DNA from: Massilia phyllostachyos
GTDB lineage: Bacteria; Pseudomonadota; Gammaproteobacteria; Burkholderiales; Burkholderiaceae_D
Direction: 5' to 3'
Length of the DNA: 64,000 nt
Assembly (NCBI RefSeq): GCF_021044825.1
Contig: NZ_JAJNOC010000003.1
Location: forward strand, 248,001 to 312,000
Shown here piece after piece: positions 17,352-26,891 of this stretch (position 1 is its first letter; each line of letters begins with the position of its first letter). The notes under the pieces were generated by a model, which worked only from the letters and a program-made list of their open reading frames with translations, ran no database searches and had not been told where the DNA came from. The position numbers and the translations under genes are program-made.

Positions 17352-18127
17352 TGGCGGCAGTGCTGGACAACGCAACGGCGCAGGGCAGCAGCACCCTGGT
17401 GGTCAAGGGGCTGCAGAAGAGCTACGGCAAGCGCCTGGTGGTGCGCGACGTCTCGCTGCAGGTCGATTGCGGCGAAGTGGTTGGCCTGCTGGGCCCGAAC
17501 GGCGCCGGCAAGACCACCTCCTTCTACATGATCGTCGGCCTGGTGCCGTCGGACGCCGGCTCGATCGACATCAACGGCACCGACATCACCAGCCTGCCGA
17601 TCCACCGCCGCGCGGTGCTGGGCCTGTCCTACCTGCCGCAGGAAGCCTCGGTGTTCCGGAAGCTGACGGTGGAAGAGAACATCCGCGCCGTGCTCGAGCT
17701 GCAGCGCGACGACAGCGGCAAGGCGCTGGCCAAGGCCGAGATCAACGAGCGCCTCGACACCCTGCTGGCCGAGCTGCAGATCGAGAAGCTGCGCGAGAAC
17801 CCGGCGCTGTCGCTGTCGGGCGGCGAGCGGCGCCGGGTGGAGATCGCGCGCGCGCTCGCGACCAACCCGCGCTTCGTGCTGCTCGACGAGCCGTTCGCGG
17901 GCGTCGACCCGATCGCGGTGATCGAGATCCAGCGCATCGTGCGCTTCCTGAAGGAGCGCAACATCGGCGTCCTGATCACCGACCACAACGTGCGCGAGAC
18001 CCTCGGCATCTGCGACCGCGCCTACATCATCAACCAGGGCGCGGTGCTGGCCTCCGGCCGTCCTGACGACATCATCGCCAACGAATCCGTGCGGCGCGTC
18101 TACCTCGGCGAACACTTCCGCATGTAA
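17348..18127 (+). CDS. lptB: LPS export ABC transporter ATP-binding protein LptB
   Basis: The 259-residue ABC ATPase has Walker [12 protein letters not shown], the Q-loop region [16 protein letters not shown], the signature [15 protein letters not shown] and Walker [14 protein letters not shown]. It powers LPS extraction from the inner membrane with LptF/LptG, which are not in this window. It overlaps lptA by four bases and is followed by rpoN after 23 bases, the classic proteobacterial order. Confidence 0.96.
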   Translation: MMAAVLDNATAQGSSTLVVKGLQKSYGKRLVVRDVSLQVDCGEVVGLLGPNGAGKTTSFYMIVGLVPSDAGSIDINGTDITSLPIHRRAVLGLSYLPQEASVFRKLTVEENIRAVLELQRDDSGKALAKAEINERLDTLLAELQIEKLRENPALSLSGGERRRVEIARALATNPRFVLLDEPFAGVDPIAVIEIQRIVRFLKERNIGVLITDHNVRETLGICDRAYIINQGAVLASGRPDDIIANESVRRVYLGEHFRM

Positions 18128-18150
18128 GCAACAGGCAAGGCCACGAGTCA

Positions 18151-19638
18151 ATGAAACAGTCCCTGCAGCTCCGCACTTCGCAGCACCTGGCGCTCACGCC
18201 GCAACTGCAGCAGTCGATCCGGCTGCTGCAACTGTCCACGCTCGAACTGCACCAGGAGATCGAGCAGATCCTGCACGACAATCCGCTGCTCGAACGGCTC
18301 GACGATCCGCTCGACCGCTCGGTGCGCCTGCTGGCCGACGGCGCCATCAACAATGCGCCGGCCAATGGCGAAGCGCCGCCTGCGCAGCCGGGGCAGGAAA
18401 ACAGTGGCGAGAGCCCGAAGCCCGAAGGCGAAGGTGGCGAAGGAAGCGAGGACGGCGACCGTGGTGATCGTGGCGATGGCGATACCGATTGGGGCGGCGA
18501 GGGCGGCGGCGCGCGCAGTGACGACGACGAGGATGGCCGCCCGCAGCTGGAAGCCGACGGCGTCACGCTGCGCGAGCACCTGGCCGAACAGATCCGCCTG
18601 ACCGGCTGCAGCACGCGCGACCGGGCGCTGGCCGAGCTGGTGATCGATGCGCTCGACGACAACGGCTACCTGGAAGAACCGCTCGACGAGATCCACGCGC
18701 GGCTGCCGGAAGAACTCGAGATCGAGATGGACGAGCTGCGCTGCGCGCTGGCGCTGGTGCAGAGCCTCGACCCGGTCGGCGTCGGCGCGCGCAGTGCGGC
18801 CGAGTGCCTGGCGCTGCAGATCCGCCGCATGCCGGGCGTGCCGCTGGTGACGCGGCGCCTGGCGCTCACCATCGTCGAAGGTTACCTGTCCTGGTTTGCG
18901 CAGCGCGAATACACCAAGCTGAAAAAGGCGCTCGACTGCGACGACGAAGACCTGCGCGAGGTGCAGGCCGTGGTCCGCCAGTGCAATCCGCATCCCGGCG
19001 CGGCCTTTGCCTCGAACGTGTCGGACTATGTGGTGCCGGACGTGATCGTGCGCCGCGCCAAGAACGGCTGGCAGGTAGCGCTGAACCCGGACGTGATGCC
19101 GAAGCTGCGCGTGAACAGCCTGTACGCCAACCTGCTCAAGCAGGGCAAGAGCGAAAGCCAGATGGGCGCGCAGCTGCAGGAAGCGAAGTGGCTGATCAAG
19201 AATATGCGCCAGCGCTTCGACACGATCCTGCGGGTTGCCGAGGCCATTGTCGAGCGCCAGCGCAACTTTTTCAGCCACGGCGCGGTTGCCATGCGCCCCC
19301 TTGTGCTGCGCGAGATAGCTGATACACTAGGCCTACACGAGAGCACGATCTCCCGTGTGACCACGCAGAAATACATGCTGACCCCGCACGGCATGTTCGA
19401 GCTGAAGTATTTCTTCGGAAGCCATGTCGCCACCGAAGCGGGGGGAGAAGCTTCCTCGACGGCGATCCGCGCGCTCATCGCGCAATTGACAGGAGCAGAA
19501 GACCCTAGGAATCCTCTATCCGACAGCAAGATCGCGGAGATGCTCGGGGAACAAGGTATGGTCATTGCGCGCAGGACGGTTGCCAAGTACCGCGAAGCGC
19601 TCAAGATTCCGCCCGTCGCCCTCCGCAAATCCCTGTAA
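18151..19638 (+). CDS. rpoN: RNA polymerase sigma-54 factor
   Basis: The 495-residue protein has the region I Gln-rich start ([20 protein letters not shown]), an acidic, Gly/Glu-rich region II (about residues 80-130), the core-binding and HTH regions, and the C-terminal RpoN box [10 protein letters not shown] near residue 474. It directs transcription at -24/-12 promoters and needs an AAA+ activator. One such activator (43456-44787) and two candidate promoters lie in this window. It is part of the lpt-rpoN-hpf block. Confidence 0.97.
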   Translation: MKQSLQLRTSQHLALTPQLQQSIRLLQLSTLELHQEIEQILHDNPLLERLDDPLDRSVRLLADGAINNAPANGEAPPAQPGQENSGESPKPEGEGGEGSEDGDRGDRGDGDTDWGGEGGGARSDDDEDGRPQLEADGVTLREHLAEQIRLTGCSTRDRALAELVIDALDDNGYLEEPLDEIHARLPEELEIEMDELRCALALVQSLDPVGVGARSAAECLALQIRRMPGVPLVTRRLALTIVEGYLSWFAQREYTKLKKALDCDDEDLREVQAVVRQCNPHPGAAFASNVSDYVVPDVIVRRAKNGWQVALNPDVMPKLRVNSLYANLLKQGKSESQMGAQLQEAKWLIKNMRQRFDTILRVAEAIVERQRNFFSHGAVAMRPLVLREIADTLGLHESTISRVTTQKYMLTPHGMFELKYFFGSHVATEAGGEASSTAIRALIAQLTGAEDPRNPLSDSKIAEMLGEQGMVIARRTVAKYREALKIPPVALRKSL

Positions 19639-19695
19639 AGCATCTGCCCACTTCAACCTTGTGGGGCGGGCAGGGCACCTTCCCAAGGAGTGTGT

Positions 19696-20052
19696 ATGAA
19701 CCTCACCATCAGCGGCCACCACCTCGAAGTCACCCCCGCCATCCGTGAATACGTTCAGAATAAGCTCGAGCGCATCACCCGCCATTTCGACCACGTGATC
19801 GATACCCACGTGTTCCTCGCGATCGACAACCTCACCGAAAAAGAAAAAAGGCAGAAAGCCGAGATCAACTTATCGGTATCGGGAAAGAAACTCCACGTGG
19901 CCAGCGCCGCGCAAGACCTGTACGCAGCGATCGACATGCTGATGGACAGGCTGGACAGGCAGGTTCTGAAACACAAATCCATGCTGCAGGACCATAACCA
20001 CGTTGCACACAAACGCATGCCGGACAGCGGCGAAGCCGCAGCAGCAGCGTAA
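19696..20052 (+). CDS. hpf: Ribosome hibernation promoting factor (short HPF)
   Basis: The 118-residue protein is of the short HPF/RaiA type (MNLTISGHHLEVTPAIREYV ... LDRQVLKHK). It binds the decoding centre and promotes 100S dimers in stationary phase. ATG 19696 follows AAGGAG at 19685-19690, and an in-frame GTG at 19690 overlaps that site. Normally ptsN follows. Here a terminator follows and ptsN is about 3.7 kb away on the other strand. Confidence 0.95.
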   Translation: MNLTISGHHLEVTPAIREYVQNKLERITRHFDHVIDTHVFLAIDNLTEKEKRQKAEINLSVSGKKLHVASAAQDLYAAIDMLMDRLDRQVLKHKSMLQDHNHVAHKRMPDSGEAAAAA

Positions 20053-20087
20053 ATCCAGCACACTGCATTTACCGCGGTAACACAGCC

Positions 20088-20113
20088 AGGGCGTTCGAGG
20101 GAACGCCCTTTTT
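20088..20113 (+). terminator. Rho-independent terminator of the lpt-rpoN-hpf operon
   Basis: AGGGCGTTC at 20088-20096 pairs with GAACGCCCT at 20101-20109 around a four-base loop, followed by TTTT. Confidence 0.88.
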
Positions 20114-20181
20114 GCATTGTAAAGATATGAATTCTGGATAGCTTGGGTAAAATGCATGTCTTTTTGACCACCGCTTACGCC

Positions 20182-21261
20182 ATGACCGACCATGTCCTGA
20201 CCCGCGTCGCCAACCGCACCGGCGTCATCACGCTCGACCGCCCGAAAGCCCTGAACTCGCTCTCGCTCGACATGGTGCGCGCACTCACCGCCATCCTGCT
20301 GAAGTGGAAGATCGATGCGAATGTGGACGCGGTCGTGATCACCAGCAGCAGCGAGAAGGCGCTGTGCGCGGGCGGCGACATCCGCTTCTTCCACGACGTC
20401 GGCCGGGTTGCGCCGACGGGCGGCAGCGCACTGCTGGAGGATTTCTTCACCGAGGAATACGCGCTCAACCACCTGATCCACTTCTACCCGAAACCGTACA
20501 TCGCGGTCATGGACGGCGTGGTGATGGGCGGCGGCATGGGCATCGCCCAGGGCGGCCCCGATTGCGGCCTGCGCATCGTGACCGACCGCACGAAGATGGC
20601 GATGCCGGAGGTGAACATCGGCCTGTTCCCGGACGTGGGCGGCAGCCATTTTCTCTCGCATGCGCCGGGCCAGCTGGGGCAGTACCTGGGCCTGACCGGG
20701 CTGACGATCGGCGCGGCGGATGCGCTCTACGTCGGGCTGGCGGACGTGTTCGTCCCTGGCGAGCAGCTGGATGCATTGAACGCGCTGGTGGAGGCGACGC
20801 CGGGAGCGCAGCTGCCGGATGCGATCCGCGCGTTTGCCGCGCAGTTCTCGGCGGGGCCGAGCGAACTGCAGGCGCAGCGCGGGGTGATCGATGCGCACTT
20901 CGGCGCGGCGTCGGTGCCGGCGATCATGGAATCGCTGGCGCGTGACGAGAATCCGTTCGCGCAGAAGGCGCTCAAGGCGATGCGCCAGCGCTCGCCCTTG
21001 ATGATGTGCGTGACGCGCGAACTGCTGCTGCGTGGGGCCTCATTGGATGTAGCCGACTGCCTGCGCATGGAACGCAACCTGGTGCGCCGCAATTTCGAGC
21101 ATGGGGAGGTGCTGGAGGGGGTGCGGGCGCTGGTGATCGACAAGGATAATCAGCCGAAGTGGAATCCGGCCAGCCTGGAAGACGTGACGCCGGAAATGGT
21201 GGCGCGTTTCTTCGAGCGGGTGTGGCCGGACTACGCGCACCCGCTGCGTCATCTTGCTTAG
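20182..21261 (+). CDS. Enoyl-CoA hydratase/isomerase family protein, 3-hydroxyisobutyryl-CoA hydrolase type
   Basis: The 359-residue protein belongs to the long crotonase group (ECH_2), which includes 3-hydroxyisobutyryl-CoA hydrolase of valine breakdown. Visible motifs are ITLDRPKALNSLS, CAGGDIRFF, YIAVMDGVVMGGGMGIAQGG for the oxyanion hole and MPEVNIGLFPDVGGSHFLS. The long C-terminal extension fits the hydrolase rather than a simple hydratase. ATG 20182 starts at the conserved MTDHVLTRV. TTG 20143 and ATG 20152 are upstream alternatives. It sits between hpf and the inverted rapZ group, separating genes that are usually adjacent. Confidence 0.82.
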   Translation: MTDHVLTRVANRTGVITLDRPKALNSLSLDMVRALTAILLKWKIDANVDAVVITSSSEKALCAGGDIRFFHDVGRVAPTGGSALLEDFFTEEYALNHLIHFYPKPYIAVMDGVVMGGGMGIAQGGPDCGLRIVTDRTKMAMPEVNIGLFPDVGGSHFLSHAPGQLGQYLGLTGLTIGAADALYVGLADVFVPGEQLDALNALVEATPGAQLPDAIRAFAAQFSAGPSELQAQRGVIDAHFGAASVPAIMESLARDENPFAQKALKAMRQRSPLMMCVTRELLLRGASLDVADCLRMERNLVRRNFEHGEVLEGVRALVIDKDNQPKWNPASLEDVTPEMVARFFERVWPDYAHPLRHLA

Positions 21262-21267
21262 TTAGCT

Positions 21268-21295
21268 CGTCGTTCCGGCGTAGGCCGGAACCCAA
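21268..21295 (-). repeat. Palindromic intergenic repeat, family B, minus orientation
   Basis: The plus strand reads CGTCGTTCCGGCGTAGGCC followed by GGAACCCAA, the reverse of the family B unit. With the next copy at 21350 it forms an inverted pair in the gap between two convergent genes. Confidence 0.7.
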
Positions 21296-21349
21296 GTTCG
21301 TTGCGTCGAGTTAGCTGTGCACGCAAGTGTTGATGATCCGCGAGCAAAA

Positions 21350-21406
21350 TTGGGTTCCGGCCTTCACCGGAAGTCGTAGGCGCCAGTGGCGCGTACGACG
21401 GTCTTA
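21350..21406 (+). repeat. Extended family B repeat with GGCGCCAGTGGCGCG tail
   Basis: TTGGGTTCCGGCC and TTCACCGGAAGTCG are followed by TAGGCGCCAGTGGCGCGTAC and GACGGTCTTA. The same composite (unit plus tail) recurs at 25058-25114. Both lie just downstream of minus-strand genes' 3' ends. Confidence 0.68.
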
Positions 21407-21422
21407 CGGTTAGCGGTTTTGA

Positions 21423-22301
21423 TCAGATCGACGCGTGCTTCGGCTGCTCGCGGTGACGCACGATCACGCGTTCCGTCGCACTGAAGTAGGCCCCCAAACG
21501 TTCGGCCATATACACCGACCGGTGCTGCCCCCCCGTACACCCCACCGCCACGGTCAGGTAACTCCGGTTATCCGTCTTGAACGACGGCAGCCACTTCGCC
21601 ACGAACGCCTTGATATCCCCCAGCATGTCCGCCGCACTTGGCTGCGCATCGAGAAAATCGATCACCGGCTGGTCACGCCCCGTCAGCGGCCGCAGCGACA
21701 GGTCGTAATACGGGTTCGGAATCGCCCGCACGTCGAACACGAAGTCCGCATCCAGCGGCACCCCCACCTTGAACGCGAACGATTCGAAGAACAGCGTCAG
21801 CGGCGCGTGCTTGAGGTCGGCCAGCTCCTTGATCCAGGCGCGCAGCTTGTTGGCGGAGAGTTCGGAGGTGTCGATCACATGGCCCAGGTTCTCGATCGCC
21901 GACAGGCGCTCGCGTTCCTCGGCGATGCATTCGATCAGGGTACGGCGCGATGCGGGATTCTCGCCGGGACGCAGTTCGTGCGACAGCGGGTGGCTGCGGC
22001 GGGTCTCGGAAAAGCGCGCGACCAGCGAGTGCGTGCTGGAAGTCAGGAACATCACCTTGACGTTGTGGCCTTCCTCTTTCAGGTGGCGCACGCTGACCGG
22101 CAACTCCACTAGCGACTCGGCGCTGCGCGCATCGACGGCGACGGCGATCTTCTCCGTGCCCTTTTCGTTGACCGCGTAGACCAGGGCCGGCAGCAGGGCC
22201 GGCGGGAGGTTGTCGACGCAGTAGTAGCCTGCGTCTTCCAGGACGTTGAGGGCAACCGATTTGCCCGAGCCGGAAATGCCGGTAATGAGGACGATGTGCA
22301 T
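21423..22301 (-). CDS. rapZ: RNase adapter protein RapZ
   Basis: The 292-residue protein starts with the P-loop [19 protein letters not shown] and ends with the conserved [19 protein letters not shown] region of the RapZ C-terminal domain. In E. coli RapZ senses glucosamine-6-phosphate and delivers the sRNA GlmZ to RNase E. In betaproteobacteria its RNA targets are less clear. It lies downstream of hprK with 36 bases between, on the minus strand. Confidence 0.95.
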   Translation of the reverse strand: MHIVLITGISGSGKSVALNVLEDAGYYCVDNLPPALLPALVYAVNEKGTEKIAVAVDARSAESLVELPVSVRHLKEEGHNVKVMFLTSSTHSLVARFSETRRSHPLSHELRPGENPASRRTLIECIAEERERLSAIENLGHVIDTSELSANKLRAWIKELADLKHAPLTLFFESFAFKVGVPLDADFVFDVRAIPNPYYDLSLRPLTGRDQPVIDFLDAQPSAADMLGDIKAFVAKWLPSFKTDNRSYLTVAVGCTGGQHRSVYMAERLGAYFSATERVIVRHREQPKHASI

Positions 22302-22337
22302 GGGCGCGATGATACCCCAAACGGGGCGGGGCTGACG

Positions 22338-23279
22338 CTAGTCGCCGCTCATCGCTTGCCGCTGCCGCTCCATGAATTCCTGCAGGGTGTCGATGCCGCG
22401 CAGCTGCAGGATCGTGTTGCGCACGGCGGCCTCGAGCAGCACCGCGATGTTGCGGCCGGCCGCCACGGGGATCACGACCTTGCGGACCGGCAGGCCCAGC
22501 ACGTCCTCGGTCGGGAAGTGGAAGGGCAGGCGCTCGACTTCTTCATCGAGTGCACCGCGCTTGACCAGGTGGACGATCAGTTTCAGGCGCATCTTGCGGC
22601 GCACCGCGGTCTCGCCAAAAATCGCCTTGATGTCCAGCAGGCCCAGGCCGCGCACTTCCAGCAGGTTCTGCAGCAGCGGCGGACAGCGGCCTTCGATCAT
22701 GTTCGGGGCGATGCGCGAGAATTCGACCGCGTCGTCGGCCACCAGGCCGTGCGAGCGCGAGATCAGTTCCAGGCCCAATTCGCTTTTGCCGAGGCCGGAG
22801 TCGCCGGTGATCAGCACGCCCACGCCCAGCACGTCCATGAACACGCCGTGCATGATGACGCGCTGCGCCAGCTTCTTCGAGAGATATACGCGCAGGAAGT
22901 CGATCACCTGGGCCGCCGGCAGCGGGGTCGAGAACAGGGGAATGTTCTGCTCGTCGCAGATGGCGAGGATGTCGGGCGGGGTTTCCAGGCCCTGCGCGAT
23001 GATCAGCGCCGGCGGGCCACCGCCGACCAGCTCGCCGATCACGTGAGAACGCGAGCTCGATTTCAGTCGGTGGTAGTAATTCAGTTCCTGGTGGCCAAAG
23101 ACCTGGATGCGGCCCGGGTGGATCAGGTTCAGGTGGCCGACCTGGTCGGCGGCCGAAGCGGCGTCGCCGGCGATCTGGCGTTCGCCGCCGGGGAAACCCG
23201 CGAACCAGCCGAGTTGCAGGCTGTCACGGTTGTCGTCGTACAGCCGTTGGATGGTCAGCGGGGTTTGCAGCATGGGCAT
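22338..23279 (-). CDS. hprK: HPr(Ser) kinase/phosphorylase
   Basis: The 313-residue protein has the Walker [18 protein letters not shown] (about residues 155-171) and the downstream HprK motif region [15 protein letters not shown]. The enzyme phosphorylates and dephosphorylates Ser46 of HPr, linking carbon state to PTS-Ntr signalling. Two nearby starts exist, at 23279 and 23273, and I give the longer. It is flanked by ptsN and rapZ in the standard order. Confidence 0.95.
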   Translation of the reverse strand: MPMLQTPLTIQRLYDDNRDSLQLGWFAGFPGGERQIAGDAASAADQVGHLNLIHPGRIQVFGHQELNYYHRLKSSSRSHVIGELVGGGPPALIIAQGLETPPDILAICDEQNIPLFSTPLPAAQVIDFLRVYLSKKLAQRVIMHGVFMDVLGVGVLITGDSGLGKSELGLELISRSHGLVADDAVEFSRIAPNMIEGRCPPLLQNLLEVRGLGLLDIKAIFGETAVRRKMRLKLIVHLVKRGALDEEVERLPFHFPTEDVLGLPVRKVVIPVAAGRNIAVLLEAAVRNTILQLRGIDTLQEFMERQRQAMSGD

Positions 23280-23315
23280 ATCGTGGAGTCCGCGGCGGGT
23301 TGCCGAGCAGACAGT

Positions 23316-23798
23316 TTAGCCCAAAGCTTGCAGGCTGGGTTGCCAGTTGATGATGCGCTCGTGGACGGATTTCGGGTCCGGGTCGGTGGCCAGGGCCGTG
23401 CGGATTGCTTCGTCCGAGAACAGCTCGGCGATTTCCGACAGGATCTCGAGGTGCTGCTGGGTGACGTGGTCCGGGATCAGCAGGAAGAACAGCAGGCTGA
23501 CCGGCTGGCCATCCGGCGACTCGAAAGGAATCGGCTCGACCAGGCGCACGAAGGCGGCCAGCGGCGACTTCAGGCTTTTCGAGCCCTTGATCCGGCCATG
23601 CGGCACGGCCACGCCGTGGCCCAGGCCGGTGGAGCCGAGGCGCTCGCGCGCGAACAGATTGTCCGACACGGTCGAACGTGCAATACCGCAGTTGTTTTCG
23701 AAGATCAGGCCGGCCTGCTCGAAGGCGCGTTTCTTGCTGGAGACTTCGAGGTCCAGCTGGACGTTTTCGAGCGAGAGGATTTTGCTAAGGTTCGTCAT
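23316..23798 (-). CDS. ptsN: PTS IIA-like nitrogen regulatory protein (EIIA-Ntr)
   Basis: The 160-residue EIIA fructose/mannitol-type domain has LGHGVAVPHGRIKG carrying the phosphorylated His and FFLLIPDHVTQQHLEILS downstream. EIIA-Ntr accepts phosphate from NPr and regulates potassium transport and other functions. I start at 23798 (MTNLSKILS), although the frame opens 18 bases earlier. A TATAAT on the minus strand (plus 23840-23845) is its likely -10 box. Confidence 0.93.
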   Translation of the reverse strand: MTNLSKILSLENVQLDLEVSSKKRAFEQAGLIFENNCGIARSTVSDNLFARERLGSTGLGHGVAVPHGRIKGSKSLKSPLAAFVRLVEPIPFESPDGQPVSLLFFLLIPDHVTQQHLEILSEIAELFSDEAIRTALATDPDPKSVHERIINWQPSLQALG

Positions 23799-23839
23799 GA
23801 CTAGTGTGCGTGGCACAGGGTAGCTGCTTGCGAGGCGGA

Positions 23840-23845
23840 ATTATA
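23840..23845 (-). promoter_or_regulatory. Likely -10 box of the ptsN-hprK-rapZ operon
   Basis: The minus strand reads TATAAT 42-47 bases before the ptsN start. No consensus -35 box is visible at the right distance. The rest of the 322-base gap up to queF holds a LexA-like palindrome and no convincing ORF. Confidence 0.4.
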
Positions 23846-23880
23846 GGCCTGTTTCCAGGGCGCGGCATTCGATTTCGCAT

Positions 23881-23896
23881 CTGTACGCTTATACAG
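23881..23896 (-). promoter_or_regulatory. LexA-like palindrome upstream of ptsN
   Basis: The sequence is CTGT-ACGCTTAT-ACAG. On the minus strand it reads TACTGTATAAGCGTACAG, matching the extended SOS consensus start TACTGTATA. It lies 83 bases before the ptsN start and does not overlap the TATAAT there, so the regulatory meaning is unclear and it may be chance. Confidence 0.35.
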
Positions 23897-24120
23897 TAGA
23901 CCAGATGGGGCCAACTCGGCGAAACCGTATGCTTTTGATACAAATTCCCTCCGAGCACGGAACGCAATTTCCTAATCGAAATTCTGGAGAAAGGTTCGCA
24001 AACGGGTGTCGCCAGCGCTTCAGGCCGACTTTTCGATGCATTCTGCCTGAAAATTCAGCAGCGCGTTTTCATGCTGTCCTTCTAACTGAACCGCATGAGG
24101 CCTGTGGCCGAAAACGCACA

Positions 24121-24954
24121 TTATTGACGCGCTGTTCGCAAGTTGCCCGGCATGCCGGTGCTGAAGTTGGCGCGCCAGGGGTTGATGTCCAGGCCGCCGC
24201 GGCGGGTATAGCGGGCGTAGACCGCCAGCTTGGTCGGCTTGCACTGGCGCAGCACGTCCATGAAGATGCGCTCGACACACTGCTCGTGGAACTCGTTGTG
24301 CTCGCGGAAGCCGATCAGGTATTTCAGCAAGCCTTCCTGGTCGATCTGCGGGCCGACGTAGCGGATCTGCACCGTGCCCCAGTCGGGCTGGCCGGTGACC
24401 AGGCAGTTCGATTTCAGCAGGTGCGAGACCAGGGTTTCCTCGACCGGCGCTTCGTCATGGTTCGCACTCAGCAGCTCGGGCGAGGGGGCGTAGTTGTCGA
24501 TCTCGACGTCGAGGCGGTCCAGCAGCGTGCCGTCGAGCTCGCCCATTTTCAGGCTGCCGAAGGCGTCGGGCGTGGTGATGGTCACGTGGACCGGGGCGCC
24601 GAAGGCGGCGGACAGGTCCTGGCGCAGCAGTTCGACCAGCGCGTCGGTGCCGGCCAGTTTGGTCTGGTTGAAGGAGTTCAGGTAGAGCTTGAAGGACTTC
24701 GATTCGACGATGTTGGGCGAATCGGCCGGCGCCGAGATGGTGGCGATCGCCACCTGGGGTTTCCCGCGCATGTTCAGCCAGGACAGCTCGTAGGCGTTCC
24801 AGATGTCGACGCCGAAGAAGGGAAGGCGGCTGCCTTCGCCCAGGCCGATTTCCTCGCGCTTTTGCAGGCGCGGGATCGGGAACAGGAGGTCGGGGGCGTA
24901 GTGGCTTTGGTAGGCGGAGGATTTGCCGAGGGGGGATTGGTCAGGAGTGTTCAT
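24121..24954 (-). CDS. queF: NADPH-dependent 7-cyano-7-deazaguanine reductase (long form)
   Basis: The 277-residue protein is the long, two-domain QueF of the E. coli type. [15 protein letters not shown] is the signature that binds the substrate or [16 protein letters not shown] contains the catalytic Cys and the Asp partner. QueF reduces preQ0 to preQ1 in queuosine synthesis. It stands alone on the minus strand, with a family A repeat immediately upstream of its start. Confidence 0.95.
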   Translation of the reverse strand: MNTPDQSPLGKSSAYQSHYAPDLLFPIPRLQKREEIGLGEGSRLPFFGVDIWNAYELSWLNMRGKPQVAIATISAPADSPNIVESKSFKLYLNSFNQTKLAGTDALVELLRQDLSAAFGAPVHVTITTPDAFGSLKMGELDGTLLDRLDVEIDNYAPSPELLSANHDEAPVEETLVSHLLKSNCLVTGQPDWGTVQIRYVGPQIDQEGLLKYLIGFREHNEFHEQCVERIFMDVLRQCKPTKLAVYARYTRRGGLDINPWRANFSTGMPGNLRTARQ

Positions 24955-24978
24955 AGCAAGAGAAAACGCTTTTGGCGT

Positions 24979-25015
24979 AGGGTGGTCGGCTTTGCCGACC
25001 GCGCGTTCAAATAAA
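24979..25015 (+). repeat. Family A intergenic repeat (single unit)
   Basis: GTAGGGTGGTCGGC and GCCGACCGCGCGTTCAA form a hairpin around a three-base loop. It matches the right-hand unit of the inverted pair near 2858-2928 and the copy at 54110. Confidence 0.65.
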
Positions 25016-25057
25016 CGGTGCGTACTCGCGGTGGGGGTAACACTGCGGTACGAGAAA

Positions 25058-25114
25058 TTGGGTTCCCGCCTGCGCGGGAAGCCGTAGGCGCCAGTGGCGC
25101 GTACGACGGTCTTG
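25058..25114 (+). repeat. Extended family B repeat downstream of ilvA
   Basis: TTGGGTTCCCGCC and TGCGCGGGAAGCCG are followed by TAGGCGCCAGTGGCGCGTAC and GACGGTCTT, nearly identical to 21350-21406. It lies 27 bases past the ilvA stop and may help stop transcription or protect the message end. Confidence 0.68.
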
Positions 25115-25140
25115 AGGTTAGTGGTGCAATCGGGCGGATC

Positions 25141-26679
25141 CTATGCGCCGAGGAAGAGCTTATACACCGGATTCGCGCTCTCATCCCAGTAGCGATAACC
25201 GAGCGTGGCGAGGAACTGCCTGAACTCATCCATCTCCGCCGCCGGCACCTGCAGCCCCACCAGGATCCGCCCCACGTCTCCACCTTGATTGCGGTAGTGG
25301 AACAAGGAGATATTCCAGTTCGGCGCCATGCTGTCCAGGAAGCGCATCAGCGCCCCCGGCCGTTCGGGAAACTCGAAACGATACAGCAATTCGTCCTGCG
25401 CCAGCGCGCTTTTTCCGCCGACGAGGTGGCGGATGTGGAGCTTGGCCAGTTCGTCGTAGGTGAGATCCAGCGTGCGGAAATCGTGTTCCTCGAAGGTGCG
25501 CGCCAGCAGGCCCGATTCGCCGCGGCTGGCCACCTGCACGCCCACGAAAATGTGCGCCTCGCGCGCGTCGCTGATGCGGTAATTGAATTCGGTGACGTTG
25601 CGCGGGCCGACCAGCGCCGAGAAGCGGCGGAAGCTGCCGCGCTGTTCCGGAATCGTCACCGCGAACACCGCCTCGCGCGACTCGCCCAGCTCCGCGCGCT
25701 CGGCCACGAAACGCAGGCGGTCGAAGTTCATGTTGGCGCCGCAGGCCACCGCCACCAGGGTCTCGTTCTTGACCGGATTGCGGCCCATCTGCGAGCGTTC
25801 CACATAGGCTTTGGCGCCGGCCACCGCCAGCGCGCCGGCCGGCTCGAGGATGCTGCGGGTGTCCTGGAATACGTCCTGGATCGCGGCGCAGATGGCGTCG
25901 GTGTCGACGATGATGATCTCGTCGACCACTTCCTTCGCCACGCGGAAGGTCTCCTCGCCCACCAGGCGCACCGCGGTGCCGTCCGAGAACAGGCCGACGT
26001 CGCTGAGGGTCACGCGCTCGCCGGCCTTCAGGCTGCGCGCCATCGCGTCCGAATCCAGCGTCTGCACGCCGATGATCCGGATGTCCGGCCGCACCGCCTT
26101 CACGTAGGCGCCCACGCCCGCCACCAGGCCGCCGCCGCCGATGGCGACAAAGATCGCGTGGATCGGGCCGGAGTGCTGGCGCAGGATCTCCATGCCGATG
26201 GTGCCCTGGCCGGCGATCACGTCGGGGTCGTCGAAGGGGTGGACGAAGGTCAGGCGCTGTTCCTTTTCCAGCAGCAGCGCGTGGTTGTAGGCGTCGGTGT
26301 AGGAGTCGCCGTGCAGCACGACCTCCACCGCCGCGCCGCCGCGCGCCTTGACCGCGTCGATCTTCACCTGCGGGGTGGTGGTCGGCATCACGACCAGGGC
26401 GCGGCAGCCCAGGCGCGCCGCCGACAGGGCCACGCCCTGGGCGTGGTTGCCGGCCGAGGCGCAGATCACGCCGCGCCGCAGGCTTTCCGGCGACAGATTC
26501 GCCATCTTGTTGTAGGCGCCGCGCAGCTTGAAGCTGAACACGCTCTGCATGTCTTCGCGCTTGAAGTACACGCGGTTGTCGAGGCGCTTCGACAGCGTGG
26601 GCGCGTAGTCGAGCGGGGTTTCTTCGGCGACGTCGTAGACGCGGGCGGTCAGGATTTTCTTGAGGTAGTCGGTGGTCAT
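25141..26679 (-). CDS. ilvA: Threonine ammonia-lyase, biosynthetic
   Basis: The 512-residue protein has a PLP-dependent type II fold with the lysine loop SVFSFKLRGAYNKM, the phosphate-binding ASAGNHAQG and a glycine-rich IGGGGLVAG. Two ACT-like regulatory domains occupy about residues 330-512, which marks the biosynthetic, isoleucine-inhibited form. It makes 2-oxobutanoate, the first step of isoleucine synthesis. I start at 26679 (MTTDYLKK), which matches the family, although the frame runs on upstream. It is divergent from the VTT membrane-protein gene. Confidence 0.94.
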   Translation of the reverse strand: MTTDYLKKILTARVYDVAEETPLDYAPTLSKRLDNRVYFKREDMQSVFSFKLRGAYNKMANLSPESLRRGVICASAGNHAQGVALSAARLGCRALVVMPTTTPQVKIDAVKARGGAAVEVVLHGDSYTDAYNHALLLEKEQRLTFVHPFDDPDVIAGQGTIGMEILRQHSGPIHAIFVAIGGGGLVAGVGAYVKAVRPDIRIIGVQTLDSDAMARSLKAGERVTLSDVGLFSDGTAVRLVGEETFRVAKEVVDEIIIVDTDAICAAIQDVFQDTRSILEPAGALAVAGAKAYVERSQMGRNPVKNETLVAVACGANMNFDRLRFVAERAELGESREAVFAVTIPEQRGSFRRFSALVGPRNVTEFNYRISDAREAHIFVGVQVASRGESGLLARTFEEHDFRTLDLTYDELAKLHIRHLVGGKSALAQDELLYRFEFPERPGALMRFLDSMAPNWNISLFHYRNQGGDVGRILVGLQVPAAEMDEFRQFLATLGYRYWDESANPVYKLFLGA

Positions 26680-26838
26680 GGTCGGCAATCGGGTGATTCT
26701 GTGCCGGCAGGGGATGGGCCGGCGGTCCGGACGACGCAAACTGTTCCGCTCAGGGGGTGGCCGGGCGCGCGCAGCAACGATAAGGCGCCCGGGGTATCGG
26801 GCTCGGCGTATCGTGTCGTTACGTAATGTGAACCTCAT

Positions 26839-26854
26839 TATAATGGACCATTAT
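26839..26854 (+). promoter_or_regulatory. -10 box overlapped by a perfect palindrome
   Basis: TATAAT at 26839-26844 is followed by the gene at 26892. ATAATGG-A-CCATTAT (26840-26854) is a perfect 15-base palindrome overlapping it, the usual layout of a repressor operator. The regulator is unknown. Confidence 0.4.
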
Positions 26855-26891
26855 CACAACCGCTCAAGCCTGCGCTCAAGCTTGTTTCCCG

